DNA of 64,000 nucleotides from Microcoleus sp. FACHB-831 (GCF_014695585.1 NZ_JACJON010000057.1:1-64000), one strand, 5' to 3'; positions 47,123 to 58,133 are shown, numbered from the stretch's first letter. Notes: generated from the letters alone by a model not told the origin. Program-made: numbers and translations.

Positions 47123-49573
47123 CTAACTTCTCAAACTAACGCGGAATTTCTCAACTAGCGCCTCCCGTACTTTGTTGTGTACAGGATCTACATCTGCATC
47201 CGTGAGAGTGCGATCGCTTGCTCGATAAACTAACCGCAAAGCTAAACTTCTCTGCCCTTCTGGTACGTTTTCTCCGCGATACTCATCAAACAACTCCACC
47301 GAATCCAATAACGCACCCGCCGCCTTAGTAATGGCTTTTTTAATCTCGGCTACCGTTACCTGGACTGGTGCAAAAAAGGCAATATCGCGATCCGATGCTG
47401 GATAAGTCGAGAAAGTACGCAATTTAGGCGTCAATTTCTCATCCTCAGCCAAAGCTTCTAAGAACACATCTAAATCCAACTCGAACGCATAAACTGCATC
47501 TGGCAACCCTCTTTCTTGCCGCAATTGGGGATGTAATTGCCCAAACGTTCCCAGTCGATTTCCCTGCACCCACAAAGAAGCCGTGCGTCCTGGATGCAGG
47601 CGCGGATCGCGTCGATCTGGTTGATACTCTACCACCAAACTCAATCGCTGAAACACGCTTTCAAGAACGCCTTTGGCTTCAAACCAAGTCATCGGCTGTT
47701 CTTTACCTCCCCGCGTCCATTTTCCGATGATTGGATCTCCGCCAATAATACCAGCTAAGCCATCCGCTTCTATTAGCCCTTCCTCTTCTCGCCAGAATAT
47801 CCGCCCAATTTCAAAAGCATTCAACGCACCATTTCCCTGTTCTAGGTTGTATTGAAAAGCTTCAATTAGTCCGGATACTAATTCAGTTCGCAAAGCTGAA
47901 TATTCGCTAAACATAGGATTAGCGATCGCTACCTGTCTCTCTCCCCCCGCTGATGCATTCACCGCGTAGGAGTAGTGCATTACTTCTGTCAGTCCCGCCG
48001 CCCTTAAAGCTTCTCTAATTTGGCGCGTTAGCTGCTGGTCTAATGAAAGATAACCTGCCTCGCTTTCACTTGGCAACTCGTCGCAAAAGTTGTCATAACC
48101 GTATAGGCGGGCAATTTCTTCAATCAGATCTATTTCTCTTTCTAAGTCTCGATAGCGATAAGGCGGTACCGTAACCTTCCACACTCGTTCGTTATCTGCT
48201 ACAGGATTAACCTGACATCCCAAAGCTGTTAGGATGCGCTTCATGTCTTTTGCTTGAATGTCCCCTATTTCTTCTCCCAAGTCAATTGGGCCTAAGATTT
48301 GGTTAACTCGGTCTAGACGCAGTTCTATGGAACGACTCCATATGGCAGGATCGGGTCGCGTGTCGGCGATTTTTTGTTGTACTGGTTGTCCAGATGCTAA
48401 CTCACCAATAAGCGCGATCGCCCTAGCGCAAGCTATACCCAATTCTGCCTGGTTGACTCCCCGTTCGTAACGACCGGAAGCCTCAGTTCTTACCCCTTGA
48501 CCGCGTGCAGATCGCCGAATCGCCACCGAGTCGAACAGCGCCGCTTCTAAGACTAAATTCATCGTTCCTTCATAAACTTCTGTTTCTTCTCCACCCATGA
48601 CGCCAGCAAGGGCAACTGGCTTGTCGTTGGCGGTAATCAACAGGCTTTGCGTCCCCAAGTTGCGGGTTTGCCCATCCAGTGTTTTTAGGGATTCCCCTTG
48701 GCTTCCATATCTGACGCCTATCGTCAAACTATCTCCACCAGCGACAGATTGCAGGCGATCGCGGTCAAAGGCGTGCAGCGGCTGACCCCACTCCAGCAAT
48801 ATGTAGTTGGTAATATCTACAACATTGTTAATCGGGCGTACCCCAGCCGATTGCAGTCGCTGTTGCAACCAAGCGGGAGAAGGGGCAATTTTTACACCTT
48901 CTATAACTGTCCCTATGTATGCCGGACAGGCTTGGGGTGCTGAAATTCGCAAATTAAGATTTCCGTTTTCAGATGGTACAGACACCTCGGGTGCTTGCGG
49001 TATTCTTACCGTTGCCCCAGTTAGCGCTGCTACTTCCCGCGCCACACCTACCATGCTCAGGGCATCCGCACGATTTGCCGTAGATGTCAAGTCTAGAATT
49101 ACATCATCTAGACCCAGCAGCGGTCTGGCATCTGCGCCTAATTTGGGGTTTTCTAGGTCAAAAATGTGAATTCCAGCCGATTCTTTAGCCAAACCAAGTT
49201 CAGCCAGAGAACAAATCATCCCCTCGGAAGGGACGCCTCGCAGTTTGGCTGGTTTAATTTTTAAATCGATTTTGGGAAGAAAAGTGCCTATCGTCGCGAT
49301 GGGCACATAAATGTCAGCCCTCGCGTTAGATGCGCCGCAGACGATATTTAAAGGCGAAGAAGCGCCAATATCAACCTGGCAGACGCTTAATTTATCTGCA
49401 TTAGGGTGGGGTTCGCGGCTGAGGACTTTGCCGACAACGACACCATCAGCCCAAGTGCGTCGATCCTCGATGTCTTCCACCTCAAACCCAGCCATAGTTA
49501 GCGTGTGAGCCAACACATCCGGGGTAATTGTCACGTCCACCAATTCGCGCAGCCAGGAAAGAGAGATACGCAT
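47123..49573 (-). CDS. pheT: Phenylalanyl-tRNA synthetase beta subunit
   Basis: An 816-residue subunit of the alpha2-beta2 synthetase. Order: [12 protein letters not shown] start, tRNA-binding EMAP-like domain (about 40-150, [13 protein letters not shown]), B3/B4 editing region ([20 protein letters not shown]), B5 domain, the catalytic-like core (RYEREVDL-like [10 protein letters not shown] and [11 protein letters not shown]) and a C-terminal anticodon-binding FDX-ACB domain ([11 protein letters not shown]). Length and layout are normal. The alpha subunit gene pheS is not nearby, as is common in cyanobacteria. Confidence 0.96.
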   Translation of the reverse strand: MRISLSWLRELVDVTITPDVLAHTLTMAGFEVEDIEDRRTWADGVVVGKVLSREPHPNADKLSVCQVDIGASSPLNIVCGASNARADIYVPIATIGTFLPKIDLKIKPAKLRGVPSEGMICSLAELGLAKESAGIHIFDLENPKLGADARPLLGLDDVILDLTSTANRADALSMVGVAREVAALTGATVRIPQAPEVSVPSENGNLNLRISAPQACPAYIGTVIEGVKIAPSPAWLQQRLQSAGVRPINNVVDITNYILLEWGQPLHAFDRDRLQSVAGGDSLTIGVRYGSQGESLKTLDGQTRNLGTQSLLITANDKPVALAGVMGGEETEVYEGTMNLVLEAALFDSVAIRRSARGQGVRTEASGRYERGVNQAELGIACARAIALIGELASGQPVQQKIADTRPDPAIWSRSIELRLDRVNQILGPIDLGEEIGDIQAKDMKRILTALGCQVNPVADNERVWKVTVPPYRYRDLEREIDLIEEIARLYGYDNFCDELPSESEAGYLSLDQQLTRQIREALRAAGLTEVMHYSYAVNASAGGERQVAIANPMFSEYSALRTELVSGLIEAFQYNLEQGNGALNAFEIGRIFWREEEGLIEADGLAGIIGGDPIIGKWTRGGKEQPMTWFEAKGVLESVFQRLSLVVEYQPDRRDPRLHPGRTASLWVQGNRLGTFGQLHPQLRQERGLPDAVYAFELDLDVFLEALAEDEKLTPKLRTFSTYPASDRDIAFFAPVQVTVAEIKKAITKAAGALLDSVELFDEYRGENVPEGQRSLALRLVYRASDRTLTDADVDPVHNKVREALVEKFRVSLRS

Positions 49574-50415
49574 TTACTCTAAACTTAGATCTACCTCAGC
49601 CCGTTCATTTTACCGTCCCTATGAGAGACTGCGGCTATCTTTACATCTCAAGGGTTAGTTAAAATATAAATAAGTATTATCAAGAGCCATTAGTTATTAT
49701 CGCGGTCTTCATAAGCCGCGGCGCTGAGGAGCAGAGTATACCCTACGTAGGGAACTAGGTATTATTTCTAGGTAAATTCGTTGGCCTGTATTAATTTTTA
49801 TCAGGGGCGAAAATAAAAAAACTGGGCTTAATTACAACCCGAAAATAGCAGTAAGAGCGCGTGATGAGGTCAGCGAGGAAAATTCTTTCTCTGTTTCTTT
49901 ATTACTCTCTTGTACCTGTTTGTCCCTCTATACGTGAAATGAAAGCATATACCTAAGCTTTATGGGTAAGGGGGTGTCACCACTTATTAGCTACATATTT
50001 ACATTGTCTGAGTTTATACTATTATAGGTAAAGTGTTTTATCGGTAAATTTAGTATCCAATGCCAAATACATTGGGTTAGCGGTACAGGTAAAGGTTGTA
50101 TAAAATATTTAGATGAAGTATGGCCAAATTATAAATATATAAGTCTACATAAAGCATTAAGCAAAATTAAGCTAACTTTAGCAACTCTTTAAGATAATTG
50201 CCTGTAAAGTAGGCGGCTATTTCGCAGTTATAGCGGGATAATAGTAAAAAGTAAGATATCCTGGTCTTAAACACGGTTTAATAAAGCTAAGGCAACCAAT
50301 AGCTCAGGGAATACATTCAGGAAAGGGTTCCCTGGGAAGCAGTGGTGCAAAGCTGAAAGCTTTTAAGTCAATATATTAGTTAAAGCGCGGACTTGTGTGC
50401 CATCGGTGACGCTGA
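49574..50415. other. Long intergenic region (842 bases)
   Basis: AT-rich region between divergent pheT and the second kinase. I find no ORF of note, tRNA or repeat copy. Small palindromes are CCCTACGTAGGG (49741-49752) and CAGGGAA/TTCCCTG (50305-50311 with 50328-50334), the latter 80 bases before the kinase. Its size is unexplained. Confidence 0.5.
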
Positions 50416-52041
50416 ATGAGCTACTGCCTAAACCCAGCCTGTCCCAATCCCCAGAATCCGACGGATACCGAAATCTGTCGGGCGTGTAACTCTAAAATAC
50501 TGTTGCGCGATCGCTACAAAGTTATAAGGTCGCTGGGTCAAGGGGGTTTCGGAGCCACCTTCTTGGCTCAGGATGAAGGGTTGCCCGGTGAACCCTGTTG
50601 CGTGATCAAGCAACTGCGACCATCGACAACTGCCCCCCAAGTTCTAGAAATGGCACGGGAGTTGTTTGCCCGAGAAGCCAGAACGCTCGGCAAAATTGGC
50701 AATCATCCCCAAGTACCAAGGCTCTTGGACTACTTTGAAGATAGCCAGCAATTTTATCTCGTGCAGGAATACATTAGCGGTTATACCCTACAGCAGGAGA
50801 TTAAACGCGATGGCCCCATGAGCGAAGCTGGAGTCAAACAATTCTTGAGCGAAATCATCCCCGTTCTGGAATACATCCACAGCCAGCAGGTAATTCACCG
50901 GGACATCAAACCAGCAAACATGATTCGTCGCGAGCAAGACCGTAAACTGGTTTTGATTGACTTCGGAGCTGTCAAAAATCAGGTGAGTCAAGGTGGTGCC
51001 TCTAGCAATTCAGATCAGACAGCTTTGACAGCTTATGCGATTGGCACGCCAGGATTTGCGCCTCCAGAGCAGATGGCAATGCGCCCGGTATATGCCAGTG
51101 ATATATATGCAGTTGGGGTTACTTGTATTTATCTATTAACGGGTAAATCACCCAAGGAATTAGAATACGATCCAAAAACGGGTGAAATGCTCTGGAAAAA
51201 GCAAGTTTATATCAGCGATCATTTTGCTGATGTGATGAAGAAAATGTTAGAGGTTTCAGTTGCTCACCGCTTTCAGTGTGCTGAGGAAGTTCTGAGAGCG
51301 CTTGATCTTGAACCCTATCTTGATAGTTTGGAGCAGGGCTTGGCGACCAAATCCAAACCCTCAATCCGCAATCCTGGCTATCGCCAATTCCACTCAGGCG
51401 ATCTAGGACCGCAGACTTCCCCCAATGCAAACTCATCTGCCTCATCTAGATTGGCACAGGCAGCCGCGATACGGGCACGCCGCGCCAAGATGGAAAATAC
51501 GGGAACTCCGCAGATGCATAACGGGGCTGGAAGCGGGGCTTTTATTGGTAGAAACCCAACAACTAGCACGTTGAAGAACAGCAATTCTTCAGGAAAGCCA
51601 AAAGGGCCCATAAAATTGGATGCGCCTGGTGTTATAACAGCGTATGCAAAGGGGCGCCGCGATTTTGCCCAGATGGATTTGAGCCTGCTAAACCTAGAAA
51701 AAGCAAATTTATCTGGGAGTATTTTTCACCAAACGAAGTTAGTTAAGACTAACTTACAGGCAGCAGACCTAGCTAATGCTGATTTTGGGCGCGCGAGTTT
51801 AAGTAAGGCCATTCTGCGAGATGCGAACTTGGGCAGAGCCTACTTTAATCAGGCCGATTTGGAAGGAGCCGATCTGCGAGGAGCGGATCTAAGCTATGCC
51901 TATCTCAGCAATGCCAACATTCGCGGAGCTAATCTATGTGGTGCGAATCTCAGCAATGCCAAAATTACTGAGGAACAGCTAGCAACGGCTAAAACAAATT
52001 GGGCAACAGTGTTACCCAGCGGTAAGCGTGGCTTTTGGTAA
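50416..52041 (+). CDS. Serine/threonine protein kinase with pentapeptide repeats (SpkB-like)
   Basis: A 541-residue kinase related to the one at 2148 but with a different C-terminus. Cys4, Cys9, Cys21 and Cys24 form the same Cys knuckle. The kinase domain (about 34-290) has GQGGFG, CVIKQL, HRDIKPANMI at 161-170 and DFG at 182-184. After a Ser/Asn-rich linker, residues about 420-520 are pentapeptide repeats of the A(D/N)LXX type, giving a beta-helix. This domain order matches Synechocystis SpkB, linked to oxidative-stress response. Start ATG at 50416 without an obvious Shine-Dalgarno site. Confidence 0.9.
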   Translation: MSYCLNPACPNPQNPTDTEICRACNSKILLRDRYKVIRSLGQGGFGATFLAQDEGLPGEPCCVIKQLRPSTTAPQVLEMARELFAREARTLGKIGNHPQVPRLLDYFEDSQQFYLVQEYISGYTLQQEIKRDGPMSEAGVKQFLSEIIPVLEYIHSQQVIHRDIKPANMIRREQDRKLVLIDFGAVKNQVSQGGASSNSDQTALTAYAIGTPGFAPPEQMAMRPVYASDIYAVGVTCIYLLTGKSPKELEYDPKTGEMLWKKQVYISDHFADVMKKMLEVSVAHRFQCAEEVLRALDLEPYLDSLEQGLATKSKPSIRNPGYRQFHSGDLGPQTSPNANSSASSRLAQAAAIRARRAKMENTGTPQMHNGAGSGAFIGRNPTTSTLKNSNSSGKPKGPIKLDAPGVITAYAKGRRDFAQMDLSLLNLEKANLSGSIFHQTKLVKTNLQAADLANADFGRASLSKAILRDANLGRAYFNQADLEGADLRGADLSYAYLSNANIRGANLCGANLSNAKITEEQLATAKTNWATVLPSGKRGFW

Positions 52042-52150
52042 ATATGAGCTAAAATTATTTTTTCGTCAAAAAAATGACAGCCATTGCGTTAGCTACAAAA
52101 TTGGTTGATCTAGACGGGAAGTAAAAATTTATCTGTTTATTGTTAGAGTT

Positions 52151-53320
52151 ATGAAATTGCAAGACATTCTGGCCAAAAGCCTGAAAGTAAGTATCGGTGC
52201 GATCGCTGCTGACAAAGAACTGTCCAAGCAGATCGAAATCCGGCTTAAAGAGTTGGGTCTTTTCGGTGCGCCCGCAGATGGAGTGTTTAACAAAATCTCT
52301 ATAGCAGCATTAAAAAAGTTTCAAATACTAACGCAATCTGGAGAGTACGATCACCTTGGCTCGGTAACCGCCAAAAAATTAATTGAGACCAGGAGTTTAC
52401 CCTCAACAAAAATAAAGCTGCAAAACTTCCTTGGGACAAACCTAAAATACAACTATGAGGCGATCGCTACTGACAAAGATCTTACTAAGCAAATCCAAGT
52501 TCTACTAATAGGATTAGAGCTGTTAGACGCGCCTGCTGATGGGAACTTTGGCCCTGTATCCGCAGCGGCTTTAAGGATGTTTCAAGAGCTGATGCAATGT
52601 GGCGAACCCAACTACCTCGGAGCTTCCACTGCTGAAAAACTGATTGAAGCCAAGGCAAGTGATATCCCGACGCCACCGCTGAAGTTGGGTACAGACTTGG
52701 CTAGCTGCATTGTCAAGTATATGCAGTCTCAGGGATACAAAATTTTTCAAGGCCCCAAACAGTACAATATTGTCTACCTTGAGGGGATGAATGCTGATGG
52801 CAGCCTCAACAAGGATACCCCCAACCAGTTCAACGACCGCCGCATGGTAATCCAGATCCTCAATGGCATCCCTGGTATAATCGGCAACTGGGAAGCAACA
52901 ACGGAGCCTGGGGATTATTACACTTATTACCCTATGAACGACGGCGGAGCCGCCCGGGTTAAGTTCGGACAGTATAAAGCTTGGCAGGTAGGAATACACG
53001 GGAACGCCGAACCTCACGAGGCGCTGGTACAGGTTGGAAATATAACTGTTTACCGCGACTTTAATAAAGATTTCAGTCGCGCTGGCGATAATACAGACGC
53101 CGGACTTTTTGGTATAAACCAACACTGGGGTTACGATATGGCCTATAACGATGTCCATAATGCTAGTGCGGGATGCTTGGTAGGACGCAACAGAGAGGGA
53201 CATCGGGAGTTTATGAGAATAGTCAAGCAGGATAAGCGTTATCAGGCGAATAATGACTATATGTTCTATACCGCCGTTATTCCTGGCGACGAAGTGGTTA
53301 AGAAGTTTCCCCCTAAGTAG
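52151..53320 (+). CDS. Peptidoglycan-binding protein with putative L,D-transpeptidase-like C-terminus
   Basis: A 389-residue protein. Two tandem peptidoglycan-binding-like repeats cover about 20-80 and 110-175 (both with the pattern APADG.F...AA..FQ, then LG..TA.KLIE). The C-terminal part (about 185-385) contains QYKAWQVGIHGNAEPHEALVQ, FGINQHWGYD and HNASAGCLVGRNREGHREFM. The SAGC with a nearby His suggests a Cys-His active site of the L,D-transpeptidase or peptidase kind, inferred by pattern only. There is no signal peptide, which is odd for a wall enzyme and would fit a phage-type endolysin. Confidence 0.65.
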   Translation: MKLQDILAKSLKVSIGAIAADKELSKQIEIRLKELGLFGAPADGVFNKISIAALKKFQILTQSGEYDHLGSVTAKKLIETRSLPSTKIKLQNFLGTNLKYNYEAIATDKDLTKQIQVLLIGLELLDAPADGNFGPVSAAALRMFQELMQCGEPNYLGASTAEKLIEAKASDIPTPPLKLGTDLASCIVKYMQSQGYKIFQGPKQYNIVYLEGMNADGSLNKDTPNQFNDRRMVIQILNGIPGIIGNWEATTEPGDYYTYYPMNDGGAARVKFGQYKAWQVGIHGNAEPHEALVQVGNITVYRDFNKDFSRAGDNTDAGLFGINQHWGYDMAYNDVHNASAGCLVGRNREGHREFMRIVKQDKRYQANNDYMFYTAVIPGDEVVKKFPPK

Positions 53321-53343
53321 AGTTAGTTTTGGCTTGCAAGTTT

Positions 53344-53382
53344 TTGAGTTTTGAGTTGTATTAACGCCTGCTCAAAACTCAA
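53344..53382. terminator. Bidirectional terminator between convergent genes
   Basis: TTGAGTTTTGAG (53344-53355) and CTCAAAACTCAA (53371-53382) are perfect 12-base arms around a 15-base loop, lying between the stop at 53320 and the moeA stop at 53385. Confidence 0.7.
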
Positions 53383-53384
53383 GG

Positions 53385-54671
53385 CTAAATTTTTAAAACC
53401 AGTACCTGTTCGCCAGCGGGGATAAATGTTGTGCCGACTGGCACAACGGCAAGTCCATTGGTATTAGCTAGATTAATTAAATTGCCAGAACTGTGGCTAC
53501 CACCAGCTAGTTGAAATTCAAAATCACCGTCTTTTAAGTTTAGACAGCCCCACAGATAACTTTCGCGTTTGCCATCCGAACGCAAATCATGAAGCGATCG
53601 CGCTTTTACCCAAATTGGCTCCCAACCTTGAGATAAACCTGATAATTTTCTCAAAGCAGGTTGTACAAAGCGCCAAAAACTTACTAATGCTGAAACCGGA
53701 TTCCCCGGTATGCCAAAATACAGCACGGGTTTGTTAATGAATAATTGGTTTTCTGCTGCGCCACTCCCCATCTTCCTGTTTTGTGGGAAGGTAGCAACAG
53801 TTAGAGGTTTGCCTGGTTTGACGGCGACAGAGCGGATGTGTATTTCAGCACCTAGTTGAGCGAGAATTTCCTCAACATAGTCGTAATCGCCAACCGAGAC
53901 GCCGCCAGTGGATAAAACTATATCAGCGGTGGATATGGCGCTGGCGATCGCTTCCTTAAGTGCTTCTCTCTCATCGCGCACAATTCCCATCATCAGTGGG
54001 ATTGCGCCACTTTGCGCGACTATTGCAGCTAGAGCATATTGATTTGAGTCTACAATTTTTCCCGGTTGCAGCGGTTGGTCTGGCGTCACTAACTCATCGC
54101 CAGTGGATAAAATTGCCACGCGGGGGCGTCGGTACACTGGTAGCTCAGTACACTGTGCTGCGGCTAAAACGGCGATTTCTGGAGCGTTGAGAGCTATGCC
54201 CGCAGGTAGTAGGGGCGTTCCGGCTTGGTAAAATGCGGCGCGGTGACGGACAAAGGCTTGGGGCTGGGGTGCTGTTAATATGACAACGCGATCGCCTTCT
54301 CGCTTTGTCACTTCCTGCATTACAACCGTATCCGCCCCATCTGGCATCATGCTACCCGTTAAAATGCGGGCAGCTTGTCCTGGTTGGATGGTAACTTGAG
54401 GTTCAAAGCCACAGGGAATTTCTTCGACAATTTCTAAAATGGCTGGCTGTTCGGCGCTACAGTTTTGCACATCGGCGTAACGCACGGCATAGCCATCCAT
54501 CGCAGAATTATCCCAGTGGGGAAAATCTAGCTGGCTTGTCACTGGTGTCGCCAGAATGCGTCCCGCAGCGGAAGATAAGTCTACAACTTCGGCATCTTGC
54601 TGACTATCTAGAGGTTGCACCAAATTTAAAATAAGTGCCTCTGCTTCATTAACTGGCAACATACTCATCAA
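53385..54671 (-). CDS. moeA: Molybdopterin molybdenumtransferase
   Basis: A 428-residue MoeA that inserts molybdate into adenylated molybdopterin to make the molybdenum cofactor. DFPHWDNSAMDGYAVR (about 45-60) and GEELV-like STGDELV, then VLSTGGVSVGDYDYV are the signature loops; YFGIPGNPVSALVSF binds the pterin phosphate side. Length is normal. No other moa or moe gene is beside it. Confidence 0.95.
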   Translation of the reverse strand: MMSMLPVNEAEALILNLVQPLDSQQDAEVVDLSSAAGRILATPVTSQLDFPHWDNSAMDGYAVRYADVQNCSAEQPAILEIVEEIPCGFEPQVTIQPGQAARILTGSMMPDGADTVVMQEVTKREGDRVVILTAPQPQAFVRHRAAFYQAGTPLLPAGIALNAPEIAVLAAAQCTELPVYRRPRVAILSTGDELVTPDQPLQPGKIVDSNQYALAAIVAQSGAIPLMMGIVRDEREALKEAIASAISTADIVLSTGGVSVGDYDYVEEILAQLGAEIHIRSVAVKPGKPLTVATFPQNRKMGSGAAENQLFINKPVLYFGIPGNPVSALVSFWRFVQPALRKLSGLSQGWEPIWVKARSLHDLRSDGKRESYLWGCLNLKDGDFEFQLAGGSHSSGNLINLANTNGLAVVPVGTTFIPAGEQVLVLKI

Positions 54672-54879
54672 CCTAGCCTCAAGACTCTAATGCTCAGTTT
54701 ATGGCTTGTTAAGGGCGATCGCGTCGATATTTGTCGCAACTTTCATCTGGCGTCTTTAGTCACAAACAGGCAAATTTATCAACTTATAAATTTGCCCAAG
54801 GACAAAAATCTCAAAGCTGAGGGCATAACGTTAGCTGCGCTTAATATGAAAAGTAGCAAGTCCAAATTCCCCCCCTCCC

Positions 54880-55419
54880 ATGACTATTGAACCAAGCGAT
54901 CGCCACTTTCCCAAAGTGCCGATCCAGCGACGGGTTTATGCCTTTGCGATTGATTTTGTGGCAGTTTTGATATTTACGTTGCCGTTTGGTGGCGCTATTC
55001 CCGGCGTCCAGTTTTCTCAGGTGCTAGTTTTTGTCGTCGCTTGGTGGCTGTTGCGGGTTGTATTGGTAGCGAAGAATCAGGGACAAAGCTTGGGACGTTG
55101 GGCGCTGGATATGAGAGCGATCGATCCTAAGACTGGGAAGACGCCAGGGCTGTTGGAATTGTCCAAGCGGGAGGGAATTCTGGGTTTTTGCGCTCTTTTA
55201 GCTACGATCGGGCTATATATTGGTTTTGGTAACGGTGTCTCTCTTATACTGCTAACTGCTCCTTTGGCGGCAGATTGTGGCGCAGCTTTGATAGATGAAA
55301 ATCAGCAAGCATTGCACGATCGCTTGGCGCGATCGCTCGTTGTCGCCTCACGTCGCGGATTTTCTTTGGACTTGAGAGTTAAAAAATTACTTGCCGAAGT
55401 GACCCGTCGTGTGAAATAA
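54880..55419 (+). CDS. RDD family membrane protein
   Basis: A 179-residue protein with three to four membrane segments. The N-terminal RRVYAFAIDFVAVLIF carries the RxxAxxID motif of RDD proteins, and NQGQSLGRWALDMRAID follows the usual charged block. RDD proteins are thought to transport or bind small ions or osmolytes. The gene precedes the ribosomal protein pair by 44 bases on the same strand. Confidence 0.85.
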   Translation: MTIEPSDRHFPKVPIQRRVYAFAIDFVAVLIFTLPFGGAIPGVQFSQVLVFVVAWWLLRVVLVAKNQGQSLGRWALDMRAIDPKTGKTPGLLELSKREGILGFCALLATIGLYIGFGNGVSLILLTAPLAADCGAALIDENQQALHDRLARSLVVASRRGFSLDLRVKKLLAEVTRRVK

Positions 55420-55463
55420 TAGAAATTTGTGTCTAACGCTATCCCAACCGTTTTAGTAGAATT

Positions 55464-55658
55464 ATGGCAGCCAAGAAGGGCGTCCGGCTAATTATTACCT
55501 TGGAATGTACCGAGTGTCGCTCAAACACAGCGAAGCGATCGCCCGGTGTTTCCCGCTATACAACCACCAAAAACCGCCGCAACACGACGGCGCGACTGGA
55601 ACTGAATAAGTTCTGTGCCCATTGCAACAAACACGTACTACACAAGGAAATCAAGTAG
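55464..55658 (+). CDS. rpmG: 50S ribosomal protein L33
   Basis: A 64-residue L33 of the cysteine-containing type: [10 protein letters not shown] near the start and [16 protein letters not shown] at the end form a zinc-binding Cys4 ribbon. Start ATG at 55464. Followed by rpsR 120 bases on, an order conserved in cyanobacteria. Confidence 0.96.
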   Translation: MAAKKGVRLIITLECTECRSNTAKRSPGVSRYTTTKNRRNTTARLELNKFCAHCNKHVLHKEIK

Positions 55659-55777
55659 ATGTTAGTTGGTCTCTAGCCCTTTGCCCTTAGTTAATTGGCT
55701 CGCGATCGCTAACAACTCATATTTCAGACGCGATGAATCGCGTTTCTACAACTCAAAAAACGAAGCTAAGAACTCCA

Positions 55778-55993
55778 ATGACCTACTATCGTCGTCGCCT
55801 TTCCCCCATCAAACCCGAAGACCCCATTGACTACAAAGATGTAGAGCTGTTGCGGAAATTTATCACAGAGCGTGGTAAAATATTGCCGCGTCGCATTACT
55901 GGTCTAACAGCAAAACAGCAAAGAGACCTGACCGTAGCCATTAAGCGTGCCCGCTTGGTAGCGTTATTACCTTTTATAAATGCAGAAGGATAA
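55778..55993 (+). CDS. rpsR: 30S ribosomal protein S18
   Basis: A 71-residue S18 from the ATG at 55778 ([37 protein letters not shown]). An upstream in-frame ATG at 55733 would add 15 residues, but 71 residues is the normal length. RNA-binding basic residues are conserved. Likely co-transcribed with rpmG. Confidence 0.93.
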   Translation: MTYYRRRLSPIKPEDPIDYKDVELLRKFITERGKILPRRITGLTAKQQRDLTVAIKRARLVALLPFINAEG

Positions 55994-56120
55994 TTAGCCT
56001 ACACGCCGCCATCGGCTAGGGTAGTTGACCGAATTCCCAGTCGATAGGCAGGCTGACCGCTCGAAGTTAAACTGAATATAGTTTGTATGCTAAGACAGCT
56101 ACCGGGGAACGCCAGAACTT

Positions 56121-58133
56121 GTGGAGAAAGGAACGCTCATTGAATTTCGACTGCATGGAGACAGGCGTCTTGCAGTTGCTGACCGTCAAGAGGGCAAAAC
56201 GCATTGGATTGTGGTAGACGATCGCGGTCAATCGCACACACTCCACCCCCGGAACATTACTTATGAAGTGGCGGGGCAAAGTTATAAGCCGTCGGAAATT
56301 CCCAGCTTCTTAAAAGAAGTAGAGCAATATATAGACCCGTCGAGTCTAGAGGTAGCATGGGAAATATTGGTTGAGGATGACGAATCAGCGACGGTGGCAA
56401 CTATGGCCTCGCTGCTGTTCTCAGATCAAAGCCCGCCTGTATGCTACGCTGCTCACTGCTTGCTGTCCGACGATAAAATTTATTTCAAAAAAAAGGCGGA
56501 CCACTACCAGCCACGTCCCGCAGGGATGGTAGGTGAAATTAGACACCAACTGGAAGTGGAAGCGCAGAAGCTAAGAGAGCAGCAAGAATTTTTGACGCGC
56601 TTGCAGCAAAAAATAGCTGGTGAGGCAGTGGAGTGGCAGGATAGCGATCGCCACAAGTTGGAAATATTTGAAAAGTGTGTCCTCAGCCCAGAATTTGCTT
56701 CCAAGTTTGTTCAGGAAACTTTAGCCGCACTACAACGTCCTCAGAATCCTGAAGGTGCCAGAGAATTCCTGGTAGATCTAGGATGGTGGAGTCCTCACGA
56801 GAACCTGTTTCTGCGGCGCAGTCAAATTCCAGTTCACTTTCCTCATAAGGTAATAGAAGTGGCGCAGCGCTGCCTGGATATCCCGCCCCCTACTGAAGAC
56901 CCGAATCGCTTGGACTTAACTCATCTAAAGGTATACACCATTGATGATGAAAGCACCCAGGAAATTGACGACGGCTTAAGCGTGGAAAATACTGCTGATG
57001 GGCGTCAGCGTCTTTGGATACATATTGCTGACCCCACCCGTCTGCTTAATCCTGGGGATGAACTCGACCTAGAAGCTAGACGCCGCAGCACTACGCTATA
57101 TCTCCCTACGGGGATGATTCCGATGTTTCCACCTGCGTTGGCGACGGGGCCAATGAGTCTGGTTCAGGGTAAACTTTGTTGTGCCCTGAGCTTTGGCGTA
57201 ATTTTGGATGAAAATGGTGGAGTAGCCGAGTACACCATTCATGCCAGCACGATCAAACCGACATATCGCCTCACCTACGAAGATGTAGATGAGATGCTTC
57301 AGCTAGGGATTGAGGCGGAACCGGAGATAGAGGCGATCGCGAAAGCTGCTCAACTTCGCTGGAAATGGCGACAGTCTCAGGGATCGATTAGCATCAGCAT
57401 GCCGGAGGGGTTGATCAAGGTAGAAGGTGATGAAATCACCATTAATGTATTAGATGACTCGCGATCGCGCCAACTGGTGGCGGAGATGATGATCCTCGCT
57501 GGTGAAGTCGCGGCGCGTTACGGCCAAGCCCACAATCTTCCCCTGCCTTTTCGCGGTCAGCCTCAACCAGACCTGCCCTCGGAAGAAGAACTTTTGCAGC
57601 TACCCGCTGGCCCAGTCCGCTTCTGTGCTATGCGTCGCTGCATGCCCAAGAGTGAAATGGGGATTACACCAGCTCGTCACGCCGGATTGGGATTAAATAC
57701 TTACACCCAAGTTACATCTCCCATCCGCCGCTATACCGACTTGCTGGCTCACTTCCAAATAAAGGCTCACCTGCGCGGCGAACCTCTGCCGTTTTCAGCA
57801 GCAGAGTTGCAAGAAATCATGTTGAGCGTGACTTCGGCGGCTTATGAGGCAACTTTGGTAGAACGGCAAACCAATCGTTATTGGGCGTTGGAGTATCTGC
57901 GCCGTCATGCGGATCAAGTGTGGCAAGCGCAGATGTTGCGCTGGTTGCGAGAAGATGACAGATTGGGGCTGATTTTATTAGAGGATTTAGGTTTAGAGTT
58001 GGCCATGTCCTTCAAGCGATCCATCGCGCTAGGCGATCGCTTGGAAGTACAAGTCAGCCACGCCGACCCTCGCGGAGATGCGATCAGGTTCCGAGAACTG
58101 GTTAATCAACAGGCTCAGGCAGCAGCTACCTAG
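56121..58133 (+). CDS. Ribonuclease II family exoribonuclease
   Basis: A 670-residue 3'-5' exoribonuclease (RNB domain), starting at GTG 56121. The N-terminal 120 residues form cold-shock-like beta barrels (GTLIEFRLHGDRRLAV). The catalytic RNB domain runs about 270-590 with TIDDESTQEIDDGLSVE carrying the metal-binding aspartates and the late TSPIRRYTDLLAH motif. An S1-like domain ends the protein. It resembles the single cyanobacterial/plastid-type RNase II/R, acting in mRNA and rRNA decay. It follows rpsR by 127 bases. Confidence 0.93.
   Translation: MEKGTLIEFRLHGDRRLAVADRQEGKTHWIVVDDRGQSHTLHPRNITYEVAGQSYKPSEIPSFLKEVEQYIDPSSLEVAWEILVEDDESATVATMASLLFSDQSPPVCYAAHCLLSDDKIYFKKKADHYQPRPAGMVGEIRHQLEVEAQKLREQQEFLTRLQQKIAGEAVEWQDSDRHKLEIFEKCVLSPEFASKFVQETLAALQRPQNPEGAREFLVDLGWWSPHENLFLRRSQIPVHFPHKVIEVAQRCLDIPPPTEDPNRLDLTHLKVYTIDDESTQEIDDGLSVENTADGRQRLWIHIADPTRLLNPGDELDLEARRRSTTLYLPTGMIPMFPPALATGPMSLVQGKLCCALSFGVILDENGGVAEYTIHASTIKPTYRLTYEDVDEMLQLGIEAEPEIEAIAKAAQLRWKWRQSQGSISISMPEGLIKVEGDEITINVLDDSRSRQLVAEMMILAGEVAARYGQAHNLPLPFRGQPQPDLPSEEELLQLPAGPVRFCAMRRCMPKSEMGITPARHAGLGLNTYTQVTSPIRRYTDLLAHFQIKAHLRGEPLPFSAAELQEIMLSVTSAAYEATLVERQTNRYWALEYLRRHADQVWQAQMLRWLREDDRLGLILLEDLGLELAMSFKRSIALGDRLEVQVSHADPRGDAIRFRELVNQQAQAAAT

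Noticed and set aside
54690-54890. Short plus-strand frame before the RDD gene
   Set aside because: 66 codons with no ribosome site, overlapping the RDD start; likely chance.
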